Positions 45,294 through 53,794 of a stretch of 64,000 bases of DNA are shown here, in pieces. The DNA comes from Deinococcus sp. Marseille-Q6407 (lineage in GTDB: Bacteria > Deinococcota > Deinococci > Deinococcales > Deinococcaceae): contig NZ_CAMPFU010000002.1 of NCBI RefSeq assembly GCF_946848805.1, forward strand, positions 84,501-148,500, read 5' to 3'. The notes below the pieces were generated by a model. The model searched no databases. It saw only the letters and a program-made list of their open reading frames with translations, and was not told the origin of the DNA. Made by a program: the position numbers and the translations under genes. Within the stretch, counting starts at the first letter, position 1. The number at the start of each line of letters is the position of its first letter.

Positions 45294-46940
45294 ATGACGG
45301 CAGAAGAAGTGCGGATCGATGGCAAATATACGGTGCTGCGCACGCTGGAAGAGCGGGGCAACCTGACGCTCAGCGAGGTGAGCGCCCCAGACGGCGAGCT
45401 GTTGCGCCTGGCCTGGTTCGAGATTGACACCCCCGAGCAGCGCCGTGACTTTTTCGCTTACCGCGACGCCCTGCGCGCCTTGAACCCCGCCGGTCTGGTC
45501 GAGCTGGTTGCCACGCCGGAAGCCAACTACGCCGTGTGGCGGCCGCTGGCGGGGCAGACACTGGGCGATTTTGCAGCCCTGCCGGCCCGGCCGGAAGAGG
45601 GCCTCGATTCACTGCGGCTGCTGACCCAGCACCTGGCCGAGCACGGCTACGCCCTGACCGATGCCGAGATCCTGCTGGCCGGCCGGCGCAGTGAGCAGGC
45701 GGTGCTGGCATATCTGGAACCGGCCCCACAGCGCACCGACGCTGAGATTGCCCGGCTGAACGCCCCGGTGCTGCGCCCAGTGTTCGAGGGCCGCACCCGC
45801 CGCCGCGCCGATAACCTGCGCTGGCTGTCTTTCGTGCCGGGGCTGGCGCTGCTGGCTGCGACCGGCTGGTATGGCTATCAGGCCACCCAGGCTTACCTCA
45901 ACCCCCGGGTGGCTGTGGTCAAGGACGTCAAGGGCCTACCGGCCAACGAGGCCGCGAAACAGCTGGCCAAAAGCGGGTTCCGGGTGGCCTATACCGAGGG
46001 CGAGGGCAGCGATGCAGCTATCGGTTCGGTGCTGCGCCAGGAACCTGAGGGTGCCACCAACATGCCGCTGGGCCGGCTGGTCACCCTGACGGTCAACAGC
46101 CCGCCCGACCTGACGGTGCCGCGGGTGGAGGACCTGACCCCCGACCGGGCCACCGTCAACCTCAAGGAAAGCGGGTTCCGGCTGGGCACCGTCACCAAGA
46201 TTGACGGCACGCCCACCCAGACGCCTGAAGGCCGCATCATCTCGCAGGATCCGCCTGCCGGACTGTCCACCCAGCGCGGTCAGAATGTGAATGTGCTGGT
46301 GTCTACCGGGATTGCCGGCAAAGAAACCTGGATTCCCGACCTGACCGGGCTGGATTTCACCTCGGCCCGTGAGCATGCCCGCACCGCTGGCCTGGTGATC
46401 ACCGAAGTCAAGCCGGAAGAGAGCGACTTGCCGGAAAACACCGTGATTTCGCAGGTGCCCAAGCCCTATACCCGGATCGGCAGCGGCGAGAAGATGACCC
46501 TGGTTGTGGCCGCGCCCAAGTTCAGCGAGCCGCCGGCCACCGTGGGCGCCCTGCCGGTACCCCCGGCTTATGTGCCCCCGGCCCCGCCGCCCCCGCTGCC
46601 TGAGCCGGAACCGGAACCGACCCCGCAGGAAACCCCGCCGCCCGGAACGCCTGCTGGCACGCCGCCGGCCACCAGCCCGGACACGGTTCCGGCAACGCCC
46701 GCCGGGGCCCCCGCCGCAGAGCAGCGCGACGTGCAGCTGAACTACGACTTCCCGGCCGACCTGCCCCCCGGCAACTATTCCATCGTGGTCCGCGACGGCG
46801 CTGGGCAGCGGGTGCTGATGGGCGCGACGCCCAGCAGCAAGCTGGCCGGTGCCCGCGCCTCCAGCACCGTGCAGGTGACCGGCAATGCCACTTTCATCAT
46901 CCTGCGCGACGGCGAAACGTTCGCCGCGTCTATCCCCTAG
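45294..46940 (+). CDS. PASTA-domain membrane protein with kinase-N-lobe-like head
   Basis: The 548-residue protein begins with a cytosolic domain of about 150 residues whose first part (IDGKYTVLRTLEERGNLTLSEV, then ELLRLAWFEID) looks like a degenerate kinase N-lobe with no VAxK lysine and no HRD or DFG loop. A membrane helix follows at about 176-198, then three PASTA repeats (about 205-420), a Pro-rich spacer and a C-terminal beta domain. PASTA domains usually sense muropeptides in Ser/Thr kinases. Here the catalytic half is missing, so it may be a receptor that signals through another kinase. The start follows TATGCT by 9 nt. Confidence 0.75.
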   Translation: MTAEEVRIDGKYTVLRTLEERGNLTLSEVSAPDGELLRLAWFEIDTPEQRRDFFAYRDALRALNPAGLVELVATPEANYAVWRPLAGQTLGDFAALPARPEEGLDSLRLLTQHLAEHGYALTDAEILLAGRRSEQAVLAYLEPAPQRTDAEIARLNAPVLRPVFEGRTRRRADNLRWLSFVPGLALLAATGWYGYQATQAYLNPRVAVVKDVKGLPANEAAKQLAKSGFRVAYTEGEGSDAAIGSVLRQEPEGATNMPLGRLVTLTVNSPPDLTVPRVEDLTPDRATVNLKESGFRLGTVTKIDGTPTQTPEGRIISQDPPAGLSTQRGQNVNVLVSTGIAGKETWIPDLTGLDFTSAREHARTAGLVITEVKPEESDLPENTVISQVPKPYTRIGSGEKMTLVVAAPKFSEPPATVGALPVPPAYVPPAPPPPLPEPEPEPTPQETPPPGTPAGTPPATSPDTVPATPAGAPAAEQRDVQLNYDFPADLPPGNYSIVVRDGAGQRVLMGATPSSKLAGARASSTVQVTGNATFIILRDGETFAASIP

Positions 46941-46956
46941 GCTCGGGGCAGTGCGT

Positions 46957-47006
46957 AGGGAAGAAGGTGGGGGCACAGGTCGTCGCCTTCTCCCTCTTCT
47001 TTTTTC
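46957..47006 (+). terminator. Terminator after the PASTA gene
   Basis: AGGGAAGAAGGTG (46957-46969) pairs, with one bulge, with CGCCTTCTCCCT (46984-46995) and is followed by CTTCTTTTTTC. Confidence 0.75.
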
Positions 47007-47036
47007 AGCTTGCCTTTCAGAAGGGAAGGTCCTCTT

Positions 47037-48176
47037 ATGATCTATCTCGACTACGCTGCCACCCATCCCATGACGCCCGCTGCCCTGGCCGCTTACGCTG
47101 AGGCGGCCGCGCTGCCGGGCAACCCGTCCAGCGTTCACGTTGCCGGGCAGCAGGCCCGCGAGAAACTGGAAGAAGGCCGCACCCGGCTGGCGCAGGTATT
47201 CGGGGTGGACCCCCGCCGACTGACCCTCAACAGTGGCGGCACCGAGGGCGACAACGCCGTGCTGTTCGGCGTGGCGCAGGCGTATCAGGAGCGGCATGGC
47301 CGGCTCGGCCACCTCGTGACCAGTGCCAGCGAGCATTCAGCGGTGCTGGCCCCCGCCCGCGCCCTGGCCGCCCGGGGCTGGGACGTGACCTTTCTGCCGC
47401 CGGACCAGCACGGCCGGATAGCCCCCGAGCAGTTGCAGGAAGCCCTGCGGCCAGACACCGCCCTGGTCAGCCTGCACCACGTCAGCAACGAGATCGGAAC
47501 CATTCAGCCCACCGCCGAACTGGCAGCAGTAGCGGCGATCGCCGGAGTGCCCTATCACACCGACGCGGTGCAGGCGCCCGGCGTACTGCCGGTGCCGCTG
47601 GCCGAGTGGGGCGTCACCTACGCCACATTCAGCGCCCACAAGTGGGGCGGTCCGCGCGGCGTGGGCGTGCTGTATTCCGCCCAGGGCCAGGACCTGCCGC
47701 CCCAGCAGATCGGCGGTGGGCAAGAAAGCGGGCAGCGTGCCGGCACCCAGAACACGGCAGGCATCTATGCGGCGGGAGTGGCCCTCACTGCCGCTGAGGA
47801 GGCGCGGGAGTCCACTTTTGCCCACCTCCTTGACCTCCGAGAGGCTTTCGTGGCTGCCGTAGGCGAGTTGCCGGGCCTGCGCTGGAACCACCCGGCCGAA
47901 GGCAGCAGCCCCAAGGTCGCCAGCCTGACCCTCAGCGGCGCCGACGGCGAAGCCCTGCTGATGAACCTGGACATGGCCGGCGTCTGTGCCAGCGCAGGCA
48001 GCGCCTGTAGCGCGGGGACCATGCAGCCCAGCCACGTGTTGACGGCCATCGGCCACAGCGAAGCGGACGCCCGCAGCAGCTTGCGCTTCAGCTTTGGGGC
48101 GGCCAGCACGCTGGAAGGAGTGCAGCAGGCGGCCGCAGCCCTGCGTCAGGCGGCCGAGTGGTCGCGGCTGGGCTGA
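47037..48176 (+). CDS. Cysteine desulfurase (NifS/IscS family)
   Basis: This PLP enzyme takes sulfur from cysteine for Fe-S clusters, tRNA thiolation or cofactors. The 379-residue protein has the PLP lysine K202 (FSAHKWGGPRG), the SNEIGTIQP motif and the persulfide Cys C324 in the loop GSACSAGTMQPSHVL, which resembles NifS/IscS group I. The ATG at 47037 follows AAGGGAAGG. No scaffold or iscR gene is adjacent, so the sulfur acceptor is unknown. Confidence 0.92.
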   Translation: MIYLDYAATHPMTPAALAAYAEAAALPGNPSSVHVAGQQAREKLEEGRTRLAQVFGVDPRRLTLNSGGTEGDNAVLFGVAQAYQERHGRLGHLVTSASEHSAVLAPARALAARGWDVTFLPPDQHGRIAPEQLQEALRPDTALVSLHHVSNEIGTIQPTAELAAVAAIAGVPYHTDAVQAPGVLPVPLAEWGVTYATFSAHKWGGPRGVGVLYSAQGQDLPPQQIGGGQESGQRAGTQNTAGIYAAGVALTAAEEARESTFAHLLDLREAFVAAVGELPGLRWNHPAEGSSPKVASLTLSGADGEALLMNLDMAGVCASAGSACSAGTMQPSHVLTAIGHSEADARSSLRFSFGAASTLEGVQQAAAALRQAAEWSRLG

Positions 48177-48193
48177 AGCCTGCTTGGCCCCGG

Positions 48194-48901
48194 CTACATC
48201 GCCCAGCGGCGCACCAGTTTCTCGGCAGTAAAGGGGGCATTGCCGGCCGGCGGGCACTGGGCCGAGCGCACCGCATAACGGTTCACGTCCACCACCAGGT
48301 CGGGCCGGCCGTCACCGTTCACGTCTGCCTTGCGCCAGTCACCCAGCCGGGTCACGGTGGCTGTGCCCTTGCCACAGTTCTGGAGGTTGCCGTCCAGCAA
48401 CACCTTCTCGCTGCTGCGGCGACTGTCGGCCGTGACCAGGGTCAGCTGTGAGCCGTACATCACGAAGTGGCCCCGGCAGGCCAGCGCGTCGCGGCCATCA
48501 AAGCGCCGGAACTTCAGGCACTCCTGGGCAGTTACGCCCGGTGTGTGGTGGATCCTCTTCCACTGCCCCCGCTCACGGCGCAGCAGGGCAACGCCATCAC
48601 AGCTGTCCGATTCGGCCCAGCACAGGTTCAGCAGCGCCTCTTCACGGCCCGGCGCGCTGAAAGAGCCGAACGTTACGCTGGTCGGTACGCGCCGGCCGAA
48701 TACTGGCATCTGGGCGCCACCGCTGCTTACCGTCAGAAATTCCATCCGGCAGCCCGGCTGGCCGGCGCAGTAGGCTGCCCCCAGCACCCGTGTTTGATGC
48801 GCATCGGGCCGCTGGCTGTCGGTCCTGACCTGCGGAGCAGGGGCATTCCAGGCCGGGAGCGGAAGCGAAGCTGCTGCCAGAGTGAGTAAAATTGTAAACA
48901 T
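48194..48901 (-). CDS. Secreted protein with a calcium-loop-like motif
   Basis: The 235-residue product has a signal peptide (about 1-17) and several cysteines. Near the C-terminus DVNGDGRPDLVVDV is a calcium-binding loop of the FG-GAP/VCBS or dockerin-like kind. It is probably exported. No complete family is recognised. The ATG at 48899-48901 is directly preceded by a 24-bp perfect palindrome that also covers the likely -10 region. Confidence 0.65.
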   Translation of the reverse strand: MFTILLTLAAASLPLPAWNAPAPQVRTDSQRPDAHQTRVLGAAYCAGQPGCRMEFLTVSSGGAQMPVFGRRVPTSVTFGSFSAPGREEALLNLCWAESDSCDGVALLRRERGQWKRIHHTPGVTAQECLKFRRFDGRDALACRGHFVMYGSQLTLVTADSRRSSEKVLLDGNLQNCGKGTATVTRLGDWRKADVNGDGRPDLVVDVNRYAVRSAQCPPAGNAPFTAEKLVRRWAM

Positions 48902-48925
48902 AGCGCGAGTCTTTAGACTCGCGCT
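48902..48925. promoter_or_regulatory. 24-bp perfect palindrome abutting the start codon
   Basis: AGCGCGAGTCT at 48902-48912 is complementary to AGACTCGCGCT at 48915-48925, with TT between. The minus-strand hexamer TAAAGA in its centre lies 8 nt before the ATG of the secreted protein, so the palindrome overlaps the probable -10 box. It looks like a repressor operator, or a start-codon hairpin if transcribed. Confidence 0.65.
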
Positions 48926-48994
48926 GATGTTGTTCTGACGGGTGGATAAAGGCCGATTGAGGGTTCGGGCACAGTGTGTCCGGGAGAGCCGAGT

Positions 48995-50083
48995 TCAGGC
49001 TCCGGCGTGTTCCTGCGCTGCATATCCCTGGGCTGCACCGGGACGCTTCAGCGCCAGCTGGCCGCAGGCGGCCCCGGCGTCCTTGCCGCGCGAGCGCCGT
49101 ACACTCACGTCTACGCCGCGTTCTTCCAGCAGGTCATAGAACGCCTGAATCTGCGCCTCGCTGCTGCTCACAAAAGGGCTACCGGGCCAGGGATTCATCG
49201 GAATCAGGTTCACGTGGCTGACCAGGCCCTGCAGGCGCTCGGCCAGCAGTTCGGCCTGCCAGAGATGATCGTTGACACCGTCCAGCATGGTGTACTCCAT
49301 GGTAATGCGCCGGCCGGTCCGGGCCTGGTAGTCGCGGGCAGCGTCCATAATCTCGTCAATCGAGTTGGCCCCGCCGGTCGGAATGATCTTGCGGCGGGTT
49401 TCCTCGTCCGGGGCATGTAGGCTGATGGCCAGCTTGATACCCAGGTCGTCTTCGTCGGCCAGCCGGCGAATGCCTTTGGCAATGCCCACCGTGCTGAGGG
49501 TCACCCGGCGCTTGCTCATGCCCAGCGCCTGCGGGTGCAGCAGAATCCGGGCGGCCTGCATGGTGTTGTCGTAGTTCAGCATGGCTTCACCCATACCCAT
49601 AAACACCAGGTTGCGAATTTCGCGCGGTTCGATGCCCTCGCCGCCGGCCACCGCCAGCACCTGCCCCACGATTTCGCCGGGGGTCAGGTTGCGCCCGAAG
49701 CCCATCGCCCCGGTGGCGCAAAAGGCGCAGCGGGCCGGGCAGCCCACCATGGTGCTTACGCAGATGGTCTTGCGGTCCAGGTACGGCATATAGACCGCTT
49801 CCATCTGCCGGCCGTCGGGCAGGGTGAAGAGGTATTTCACCGAGCCGTCGTCGCTGCGGAAGGTTTCAATGTCAGTAAAGGGATTGAGCCGCCATTCCCG
49901 TTCCAGCTCGCTGCGCTGCTCGGCTGGCAGGGTGTGCATCTGCCCAAACTCGCCCACCCCGTGCTGATACACCCACTCCAGCAGTTGCCGGCGGCGAAAG
50001 CCGGGCAGCGGGTAATCGTCGGGGTGCAGGTCCAGCAGCAGAGGCCGGGCCGCTGAAGCGTGGGCAGTGGGCGCAGTAGTCAT
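48995..50083 (-). CDS. rlmN: 23S rRNA (adenine2503-C2)-methyltransferase
   Basis: This radical SAM enzyme methylates C2 of A2503 in 23S rRNA and of A37 in some tRNAs. The 362-residue protein has the Fe-S cluster motif C115-x3-C119-x2-C122 and the methyl-carrying cysteine C340 in ACGQL, and its length fits the family. The characteristic [12 protein letters not shown] and [15 protein letters not shown] motifs are present. The ATG at 50081-50083 follows TAGACT by 6 nt. Confidence 0.95.
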   Translation of the reverse strand: MTTAPTAHASAARPLLLDLHPDDYPLPGFRRRQLLEWVYQHGVGEFGQMHTLPAEQRSELEREWRLNPFTDIETFRSDDGSVKYLFTLPDGRQMEAVYMPYLDRKTICVSTMVGCPARCAFCATGAMGFGRNLTPGEIVGQVLAVAGGEGIEPREIRNLVFMGMGEAMLNYDNTMQAARILLHPQALGMSKRRVTLSTVGIAKGIRRLADEDDLGIKLAISLHAPDEETRRKIIPTGGANSIDEIMDAARDYQARTGRRITMEYTMLDGVNDHLWQAELLAERLQGLVSHVNLIPMNPWPGSPFVSSSEAQIQAFYDLLEERGVDVSVRRSRGKDAGAACGQLALKRPGAAQGYAAQEHAGA

Positions 50084-50089
50084 CCGGTC

Positions 50090-50095
50090 AGTCTA
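50090..50095 (-). promoter_or_regulatory. Leaderless -10 box TAGACT
   Basis: TAGACT on the minus strand lies 6 nt before the rlmN ATG. Confidence 0.6.
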
Positions 50096-50164
50096 ACGCG
50101 CGCAGCATCTTTCCAAAGGTGGGACGGGCTGGGAATGCTGCCCGCGCGCCCGGGCCTACAGCAC

Positions 50165-50195
50165 AAAAAAGCCCCCGGCCAAGGGGCCGGGGAGC
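50165..50195 (-). terminator. Intrinsic terminator
   Basis: On the minus strand a CCCCGGCC/GGCCGGGG stem is followed by TTTTTTG. It ends the DUF4384-like gene. Confidence 0.9.
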
Positions 50196-50216
50196 TTCTC
50201 TTGAATCAGTTCTTGC

Positions 50217-51302
50217 TTAACGGAACAGCAGGTCCAGCAGGTTGATGGTGGTGCTGCGGGGAGCCTGGCTCAGGTTGATGCCGCCGTCGCGGTTCACGTT
50301 CACCGTGGCGATTTCCGCCGACTGGCCGGGAGCCAGCACCACGATCTGGTACTGTCCACGTTCCACCGAGGTGGTCAGCTGGCCGCCGCGAATGGTACCT
50401 GCTTCGTTGCCGTTCAGGAACACCCGGCCGCCTTCCATCGCGCTGCGCACAGTCACGTTGTAGGTGCCGTTCACCGGGGCGGGGCGCACCGGCGCGGGGG
50501 TCACGGTGTTGCCGCTGAAGGGCACCGTCAGGTTGGTGGTGGCGTTGCCGCGGATGGTCACGGTGGTGCGGAAGTCCGCAAAGCCGGGGGCCACGATACG
50601 TACCGGGTAGTTGCCGGGAGCGATGCCGCTGTAGGTCTTGTTGGCGCTGCCCAGTACGCGGCCGTTCAGGATCACCTGGGCGTTGTTCACGTTGGTGCCC
50701 ACGAACAGGTTACCGGTGCGCACCGGAGCGCGTTCCGCCACGTCGAAGAAGGCGGTGTCGCTCACCCAGCTGTTCTGGGGCAGCGGGTTCACCACGATGC
50801 TCAGGGCCTGGGCCAGGTTGTCCTGACCGCGCACGCTCACGTTGGCGAACTGGCTCTGGGCGTTGGCGAAGGTGCTCAGGTCATTCAGGCTCAGCTCGGT
50901 CAGCGAGGCCAGGGCCAGCACCTTGTTCAGGCCGGCGGGGCCGTCCACGTTGTAGGTGAAGTTGGCGTTGGCTGCCGGGAAGGTCCAGTTGGTGTTGGCG
51001 GTCACGCGGTTGGAACCGCTCAGACGGTTGGGCAGAATCTGGTTGACTTCGCCGTCGGCGCCCACGTTGAACAGGTACACATAAGCGTCACGGTTGGTCT
51101 TGACGTTCAGCTTGATGCCGTCGCCGATGCGGTAGGTGGGGACAGCGTCGCCGGTGGGGTCCTTGTCCACGCTGACCTGCACATTCAGGTCAGGCTGGGC
51201 AGGGTTCACGATAATGCTCTGGGCGCTGATGCTCTGCGCACCGGCGGTGCCGGCCAGCAGGGTCATGGGCAGCAGGGCTGCCTTCAGAAGAGTCTTGTTC
51301 AT
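50217..51302 (-). CDS. Secreted DUF4384 and PEGA-like domain protein
   Basis: The 361-residue product has a signal peptide (about 1-22), a DUF4384-like beta domain (YRIGDGIKLNVKTNRDAYVYLFNVGADGEVNQILPN, residues about 55-90) and two PEGA-like units in the second half (NNAQVILNGRVLG..YSGIAPGNYPVRIVAPGF and GGRVFLNGNEAG). It is Asn-rich and probably lies on the cell surface or in the periplasm. Proteins of this layout are common in Deinococcus envelopes. The ATG follows TAGCCT by 6 nt and the gene ends with a strong terminator. Confidence 0.82.
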   Translation of the reverse strand: MNKTLLKAALLPMTLLAGTAGAQSISAQSIIVNPAQPDLNVQVSVDKDPTGDAVPTYRIGDGIKLNVKTNRDAYVYLFNVGADGEVNQILPNRLSGSNRVTANTNWTFPAANANFTYNVDGPAGLNKVLALASLTELSLNDLSTFANAQSQFANVSVRGQDNLAQALSIVVNPLPQNSWVSDTAFFDVAERAPVRTGNLFVGTNVNNAQVILNGRVLGSANKTYSGIAPGNYPVRIVAPGFADFRTTVTIRGNATTNLTVPFSGNTVTPAPVRPAPVNGTYNVTVRSAMEGGRVFLNGNEAGTIRGGQLTTSVERGQYQIVVLAPGQSAEIATVNVNRDGGINLSQAPRSTTINLLDLLFR

Positions 51303-51308
51303 GGCCCC

Positions 51309-51314
51309 AGGCTA
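51309..51314 (-). promoter_or_regulatory. Leaderless -10 box TAGCCT
   Basis: TAGCCT on the minus strand lies 6 nt before the ATG of the DUF4384-like gene. Confidence 0.6.
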
Positions 51315-51374
51315 AGGCTCCTAATATGACGCACGGTGAGACGGACCGGCAGCAAATTTAATGGTCATTCAGAT

Positions 51375-51405
51375 CACCGTCAGACCTGTCTGGTTTCTGA
51401 CGGTG
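51375..51405 (-). terminator. Hairpin after the ABC permease gene
   Basis: CACCGTCAGA at 51375-51384 pairs perfectly with TCTGACGGTG at 51396-51405. It lies about 40 bases after the permease stop. No U-run follows. Confidence 0.55.
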
Positions 51406-51442
51406 AAGGCGCTGAAGCGCCCTGCTTGGGCCCGCTCTTAGG

Positions 51443-52657
51443 CTAGCGGATGATACGGGCCGGTTCGATGGCGGCGGCGCGGCGGGCCGGAATCAGGGCG
51501 GCCAGCAGCGTGGTGACCAGCCCCACGGCATTGACCCACAGCAGGTCGGTCGGCCGCACTTCGACCGGCAGCGAGGTGATGAAATACAGGTCTCCCGGAA
51601 TCTGAAAAGGGCGCAGCGTAAAGTAGCCGGCCACCGCCAGCCCCAGCAGGTTGCCCAGCAGCAGCCCACTGAGGCCCAGCACCAGACCTTCCAGCAAGAA
51701 GATGTGAGTGATGGTGCTGCGGGTGGCCCCAATGGCGCGCAGAATGGCGATTTCCTGGGTTTTCTCGAACACGGCCAGCGTCATCACGTTGGCGATACCG
51801 AAGGCGGCCACCACCACGATCAGGAACACCACGAAGCCGATCACTTCTTTTTGCAGCTTCAGCTGGTCGAGCAGGGTGCCGTAAAGCGACTGCCAGGGCG
51901 TGGCGGCGTAGGGCAGCTGCGCCGTGAGGGCCTGCCCCACCTGCGGTGCCTGCTCGGGGTCCTTGAGGCGCACCTGATAGCCGGTGATCTTGCCGGTCTG
52001 CTGCAATTGCTGCAGGGTTTTCAGGTTGGTAAAAGCGTAGCCGGAATCAATCAGGTAGTTGCCGGTATGAAAGACGCCTTTCACGGTCAGTCCCCCGCGG
52101 TTCTGGCTGCTGTTGAGCAGGTTCAGCCGCTCGCCGGCTGCCGCCCCGATATTGCGGGCCAGCGCCGACCCCAGCAGAATGTCGCCGTCTTTCAGGGTAC
52201 GCAGCAGCTCGCCCTCCTGCGGCTGGAGTTCCAGCACGTCGGCGGCCTGCGGCCCCACCCCGAACAGGGTGCTGAAATCGGTGCCGGCAGCGCGGTATTC
52301 GTCGGCGGGCCGGGTCAGCAGGGCCTTGTCGGCCAGAAAGGGAGTAAAGGCCGCCACCTCCGTATTGCCGGCCAGGGCCTGTTCCATCGCCTGATCCTGG
52401 CCGCCGGGCGTGTATGGCTGCACGCTGAGGTGCGGACTGGCCCGCAGGGTGGCGCTGATCAGCGCGCCGGTAAAGCCGTTGGTGAGGCTGAGCGCAGCAA
52501 TCAGCACCGCTACGCCCACCGCGATGCCGGCCACGGTCAGGGCGTTCTGGGTGCGGCGCTTCTTAAGGTGGGCACGCGCCAGCAGCCAGGGCAGGCGCCG
52601 CGCGGAGGCGGGGGCAGAAGGTTCAGCGGCAGGCACAGTCACAGTAGAGCCCAGCAT
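51443..52657 (-). CDS. FtsX-like ABC transporter permease (LolC/MacB type)
   Basis: The 404-residue protein has an N-terminal membrane helix (NALTVAGIAVGVAVLIAALSL), a large extracytoplasmic MacB_PCD-like domain and three C-terminal helices, the FtsX layout. The motif QEIAILRAIGATRSTI precedes the second helix. Such permeases move lipoproteins or act mechanically with a LolD-type ATPase. None is adjacent; the orphan ATPase at 36037-36744 is a candidate. The start is uncertain: ATG at 52657, or GTG at 52642, which lies 10 nt after TATGCT. Confidence 0.85.
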   Translation of the reverse strand: MLGSTVTVPAAEPSAPASARRLPWLLARAHLKKRRTQNALTVAGIAVGVAVLIAALSLTNGFTGALISATLRASPHLSVQPYTPGGQDQAMEQALAGNTEVAAFTPFLADKALLTRPADEYRAAGTDFSTLFGVGPQAADVLELQPQEGELLRTLKDGDILLGSALARNIGAAAGERLNLLNSSQNRGGLTVKGVFHTGNYLIDSGYAFTNLKTLQQLQQTGKITGYQVRLKDPEQAPQVGQALTAQLPYAATPWQSLYGTLLDQLKLQKEVIGFVVFLIVVVAAFGIANVMTLAVFEKTQEIAILRAIGATRSTITHIFLLEGLVLGLSGLLLGNLLGLAVAGYFTLRPFQIPGDLYFITSLPVEVRPTDLLWVNAVGLVTTLLAALIPARRAAAIEPARIIR

Positions 52658-52704
52658 AGCCAAGTTGGCCGGGGCGCCGCCGGCAGATGCGTGGAGCGGC
52701 CAGC

Positions 52705-52732
52705 AAAAATCCCCGCCGGGAAAAGGCGGGGA
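52705..52732 (-). terminator. Intrinsic terminator
   Basis: On the minus strand a CCCCGCC/GGCGGGG stem is followed by ATTTTTGC. It ends the 3D-domain gene. Confidence 0.85.
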
Positions 52733-52768
52733 CAGGGCAAATGCCGGGGGAAGAGACTGGGGCGGCCC

Positions 52769-53305
52769 TCAGCGCACAGCGGTGATGCGTACGCTGCGCA
52801 CGCCCCACTGCATGGCCTGCGAGCGGGTGGGCATCCAGACATCGATCTGGCGGGACTTGCGGGCGTGCATGGTGTCTTCGACAATAAAAATGCGGCCGTT
52901 CGCGTAAGGGTGATTGCCGCTCAGGTCCTGAATCCTCAGGCGGGTGCCGTAAGGAAAGATGCGCAGCATGTCGCGGCTCAGGGCCACCACGCCGGGGCGG
53001 GTGCGGGTGCCGGTGGCGGTGATGTGCGGTGAGCTGTCGGTCTGGGCCGACAGGCTGTTATAAGCGGTGGAGCGCAGCACGGCGGTGCGGCCGGCGGGAG
53101 CGCGGGCGCCCAGCACCACATCGCTGGGCTGCTCGGCAGCAGGCATCACGGCAGGGCTTACATAAGGCAGGCTGCGAACAGCGTCATCGCTCAGGGCGGA
53201 CTGCACGGCCCGGTCGGCCAGCGCAGCGGCGGGGAGGGGCGGCAGGGCAGCGGCAGTGCCCAACACGGCGGCGGCCAGCGCGGCCAGCAAAGTACGTTTT
53301 GGCAT
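52769..53305 (-). CDS. Secreted 3D-domain protein, probable cell-wall enzyme
   Basis: The 178-residue product has a signal peptide (about 1-28) and a C-terminal 3D (Asp-Asp-Asp) domain: TATGTRTRPGVVALS, FPYGTRLRIQD and FIVEDTMHARKSRQIDVWM, with the family's aspartates. 3D domains form the double-psi beta-barrel of lytic transglycosylase-like wall enzymes (MltA, YocH, RpfB C-terminus). The ATG at 53303-53305 follows AAGGAG at 53310-53315, so unlike most neighbours this mRNA has a leader, which may be regulatory. Confidence 0.82.
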   Translation of the reverse strand: MPKRTLLAALAAAVLGTAAALPPLPAAALADRAVQSALSDDAVRSLPYVSPAVMPAAEQPSDVVLGARAPAGRTAVLRSTAYNSLSAQTDSSPHITATGTRTRPGVVALSRDMLRIFPYGTRLRIQDLSGNHPYANGRIFIVEDTMHARKSRQIDVWMPTRSQAMQWGVRSVRITAVR

Positions 53306-53593
53306 GGATCTCCTTGGTCCTGTTCCCGGGGAGGGAAGCAAGCTTACGGCGAGTCAGAAAAAGACATGGGGGCTCCGGCAGCTGGAAAAAACAGGGCTGC
53401 CATGCATTGCGCGAGCCGGCCCCGCACGGAGGCCGGTAGAAGCTCGCTTCCCGGCTGACAGAGCCTAACAAGTCCGGTATGTCATGAACTTGTTCCCAAT
53501 TTCATTTACATGAGAAAAATCAAGGATTTTTCCGAGATGACCGTATTATTCCCGTCATGGCAGGGTCCGGAAAGCAGGTGCGTGCCCGGAGGC

Positions 53594-53632
53594 GGGGGAA
53601 TAACCCGGTGAGATTCACCATAGGTGACCCCC
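53594..53632. ncRNA. Candidate structured RNA element
   Basis: GGGGG at 53594-53598 pairs with CCCCC at 53628-53632, and inside GGTGA at 53607-53611 pairs with TCACC at 53615-53619. Internal loops AATAACCC and ATAGGTGA resemble riboswitch cores (cobalamin or c-di-AMP types), but the complete consensus was not matched on either strand. Orientation is unknown. Confidence 0.3.
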
Positions 53633-53781
53633 ATGAGAGGGGCGACAGACCAGGCTGACTGGGGGCGGCCGGCTCTGGGCCAGCGCTCCGGTTGCAAAGG
53701 CCCTGAAAGCACCGCCCAGACGCTCCCCCCGGCGCTTAGCGGCCAGCTCTCATCTTCGGAGCCGGCTCTCATCTGCCGGAC

Positions 53782-53787
53782 TAGACT
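53782..53787 (+). promoter_or_regulatory. Leaderless -10 box TAGACT
   Basis: TAGACT lies 7 nt before the ATG at 53795. Confidence 0.6.
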
Positions 53788-53794
53788 GAACAGC

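Larger units (their letters stand above)
53306..53794. other. Structured intergenic region between 3D-domain gene and DUF423 gene
   Basis: This 489-base stretch holds several inverted repeats: a nested stem-loop at 53411-53447 in the 3D-gene leader, AACAAGT/ACTTGTT (53467-53473, 53488-53494), an AT-rich hairpin at 53514-53532 and a two-level hairpin at 53594-53632. No supported ORF was found. Possible roles are a riboswitch or attenuator for the 3D gene and an unknown RNA element. Confidence 0.6.
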
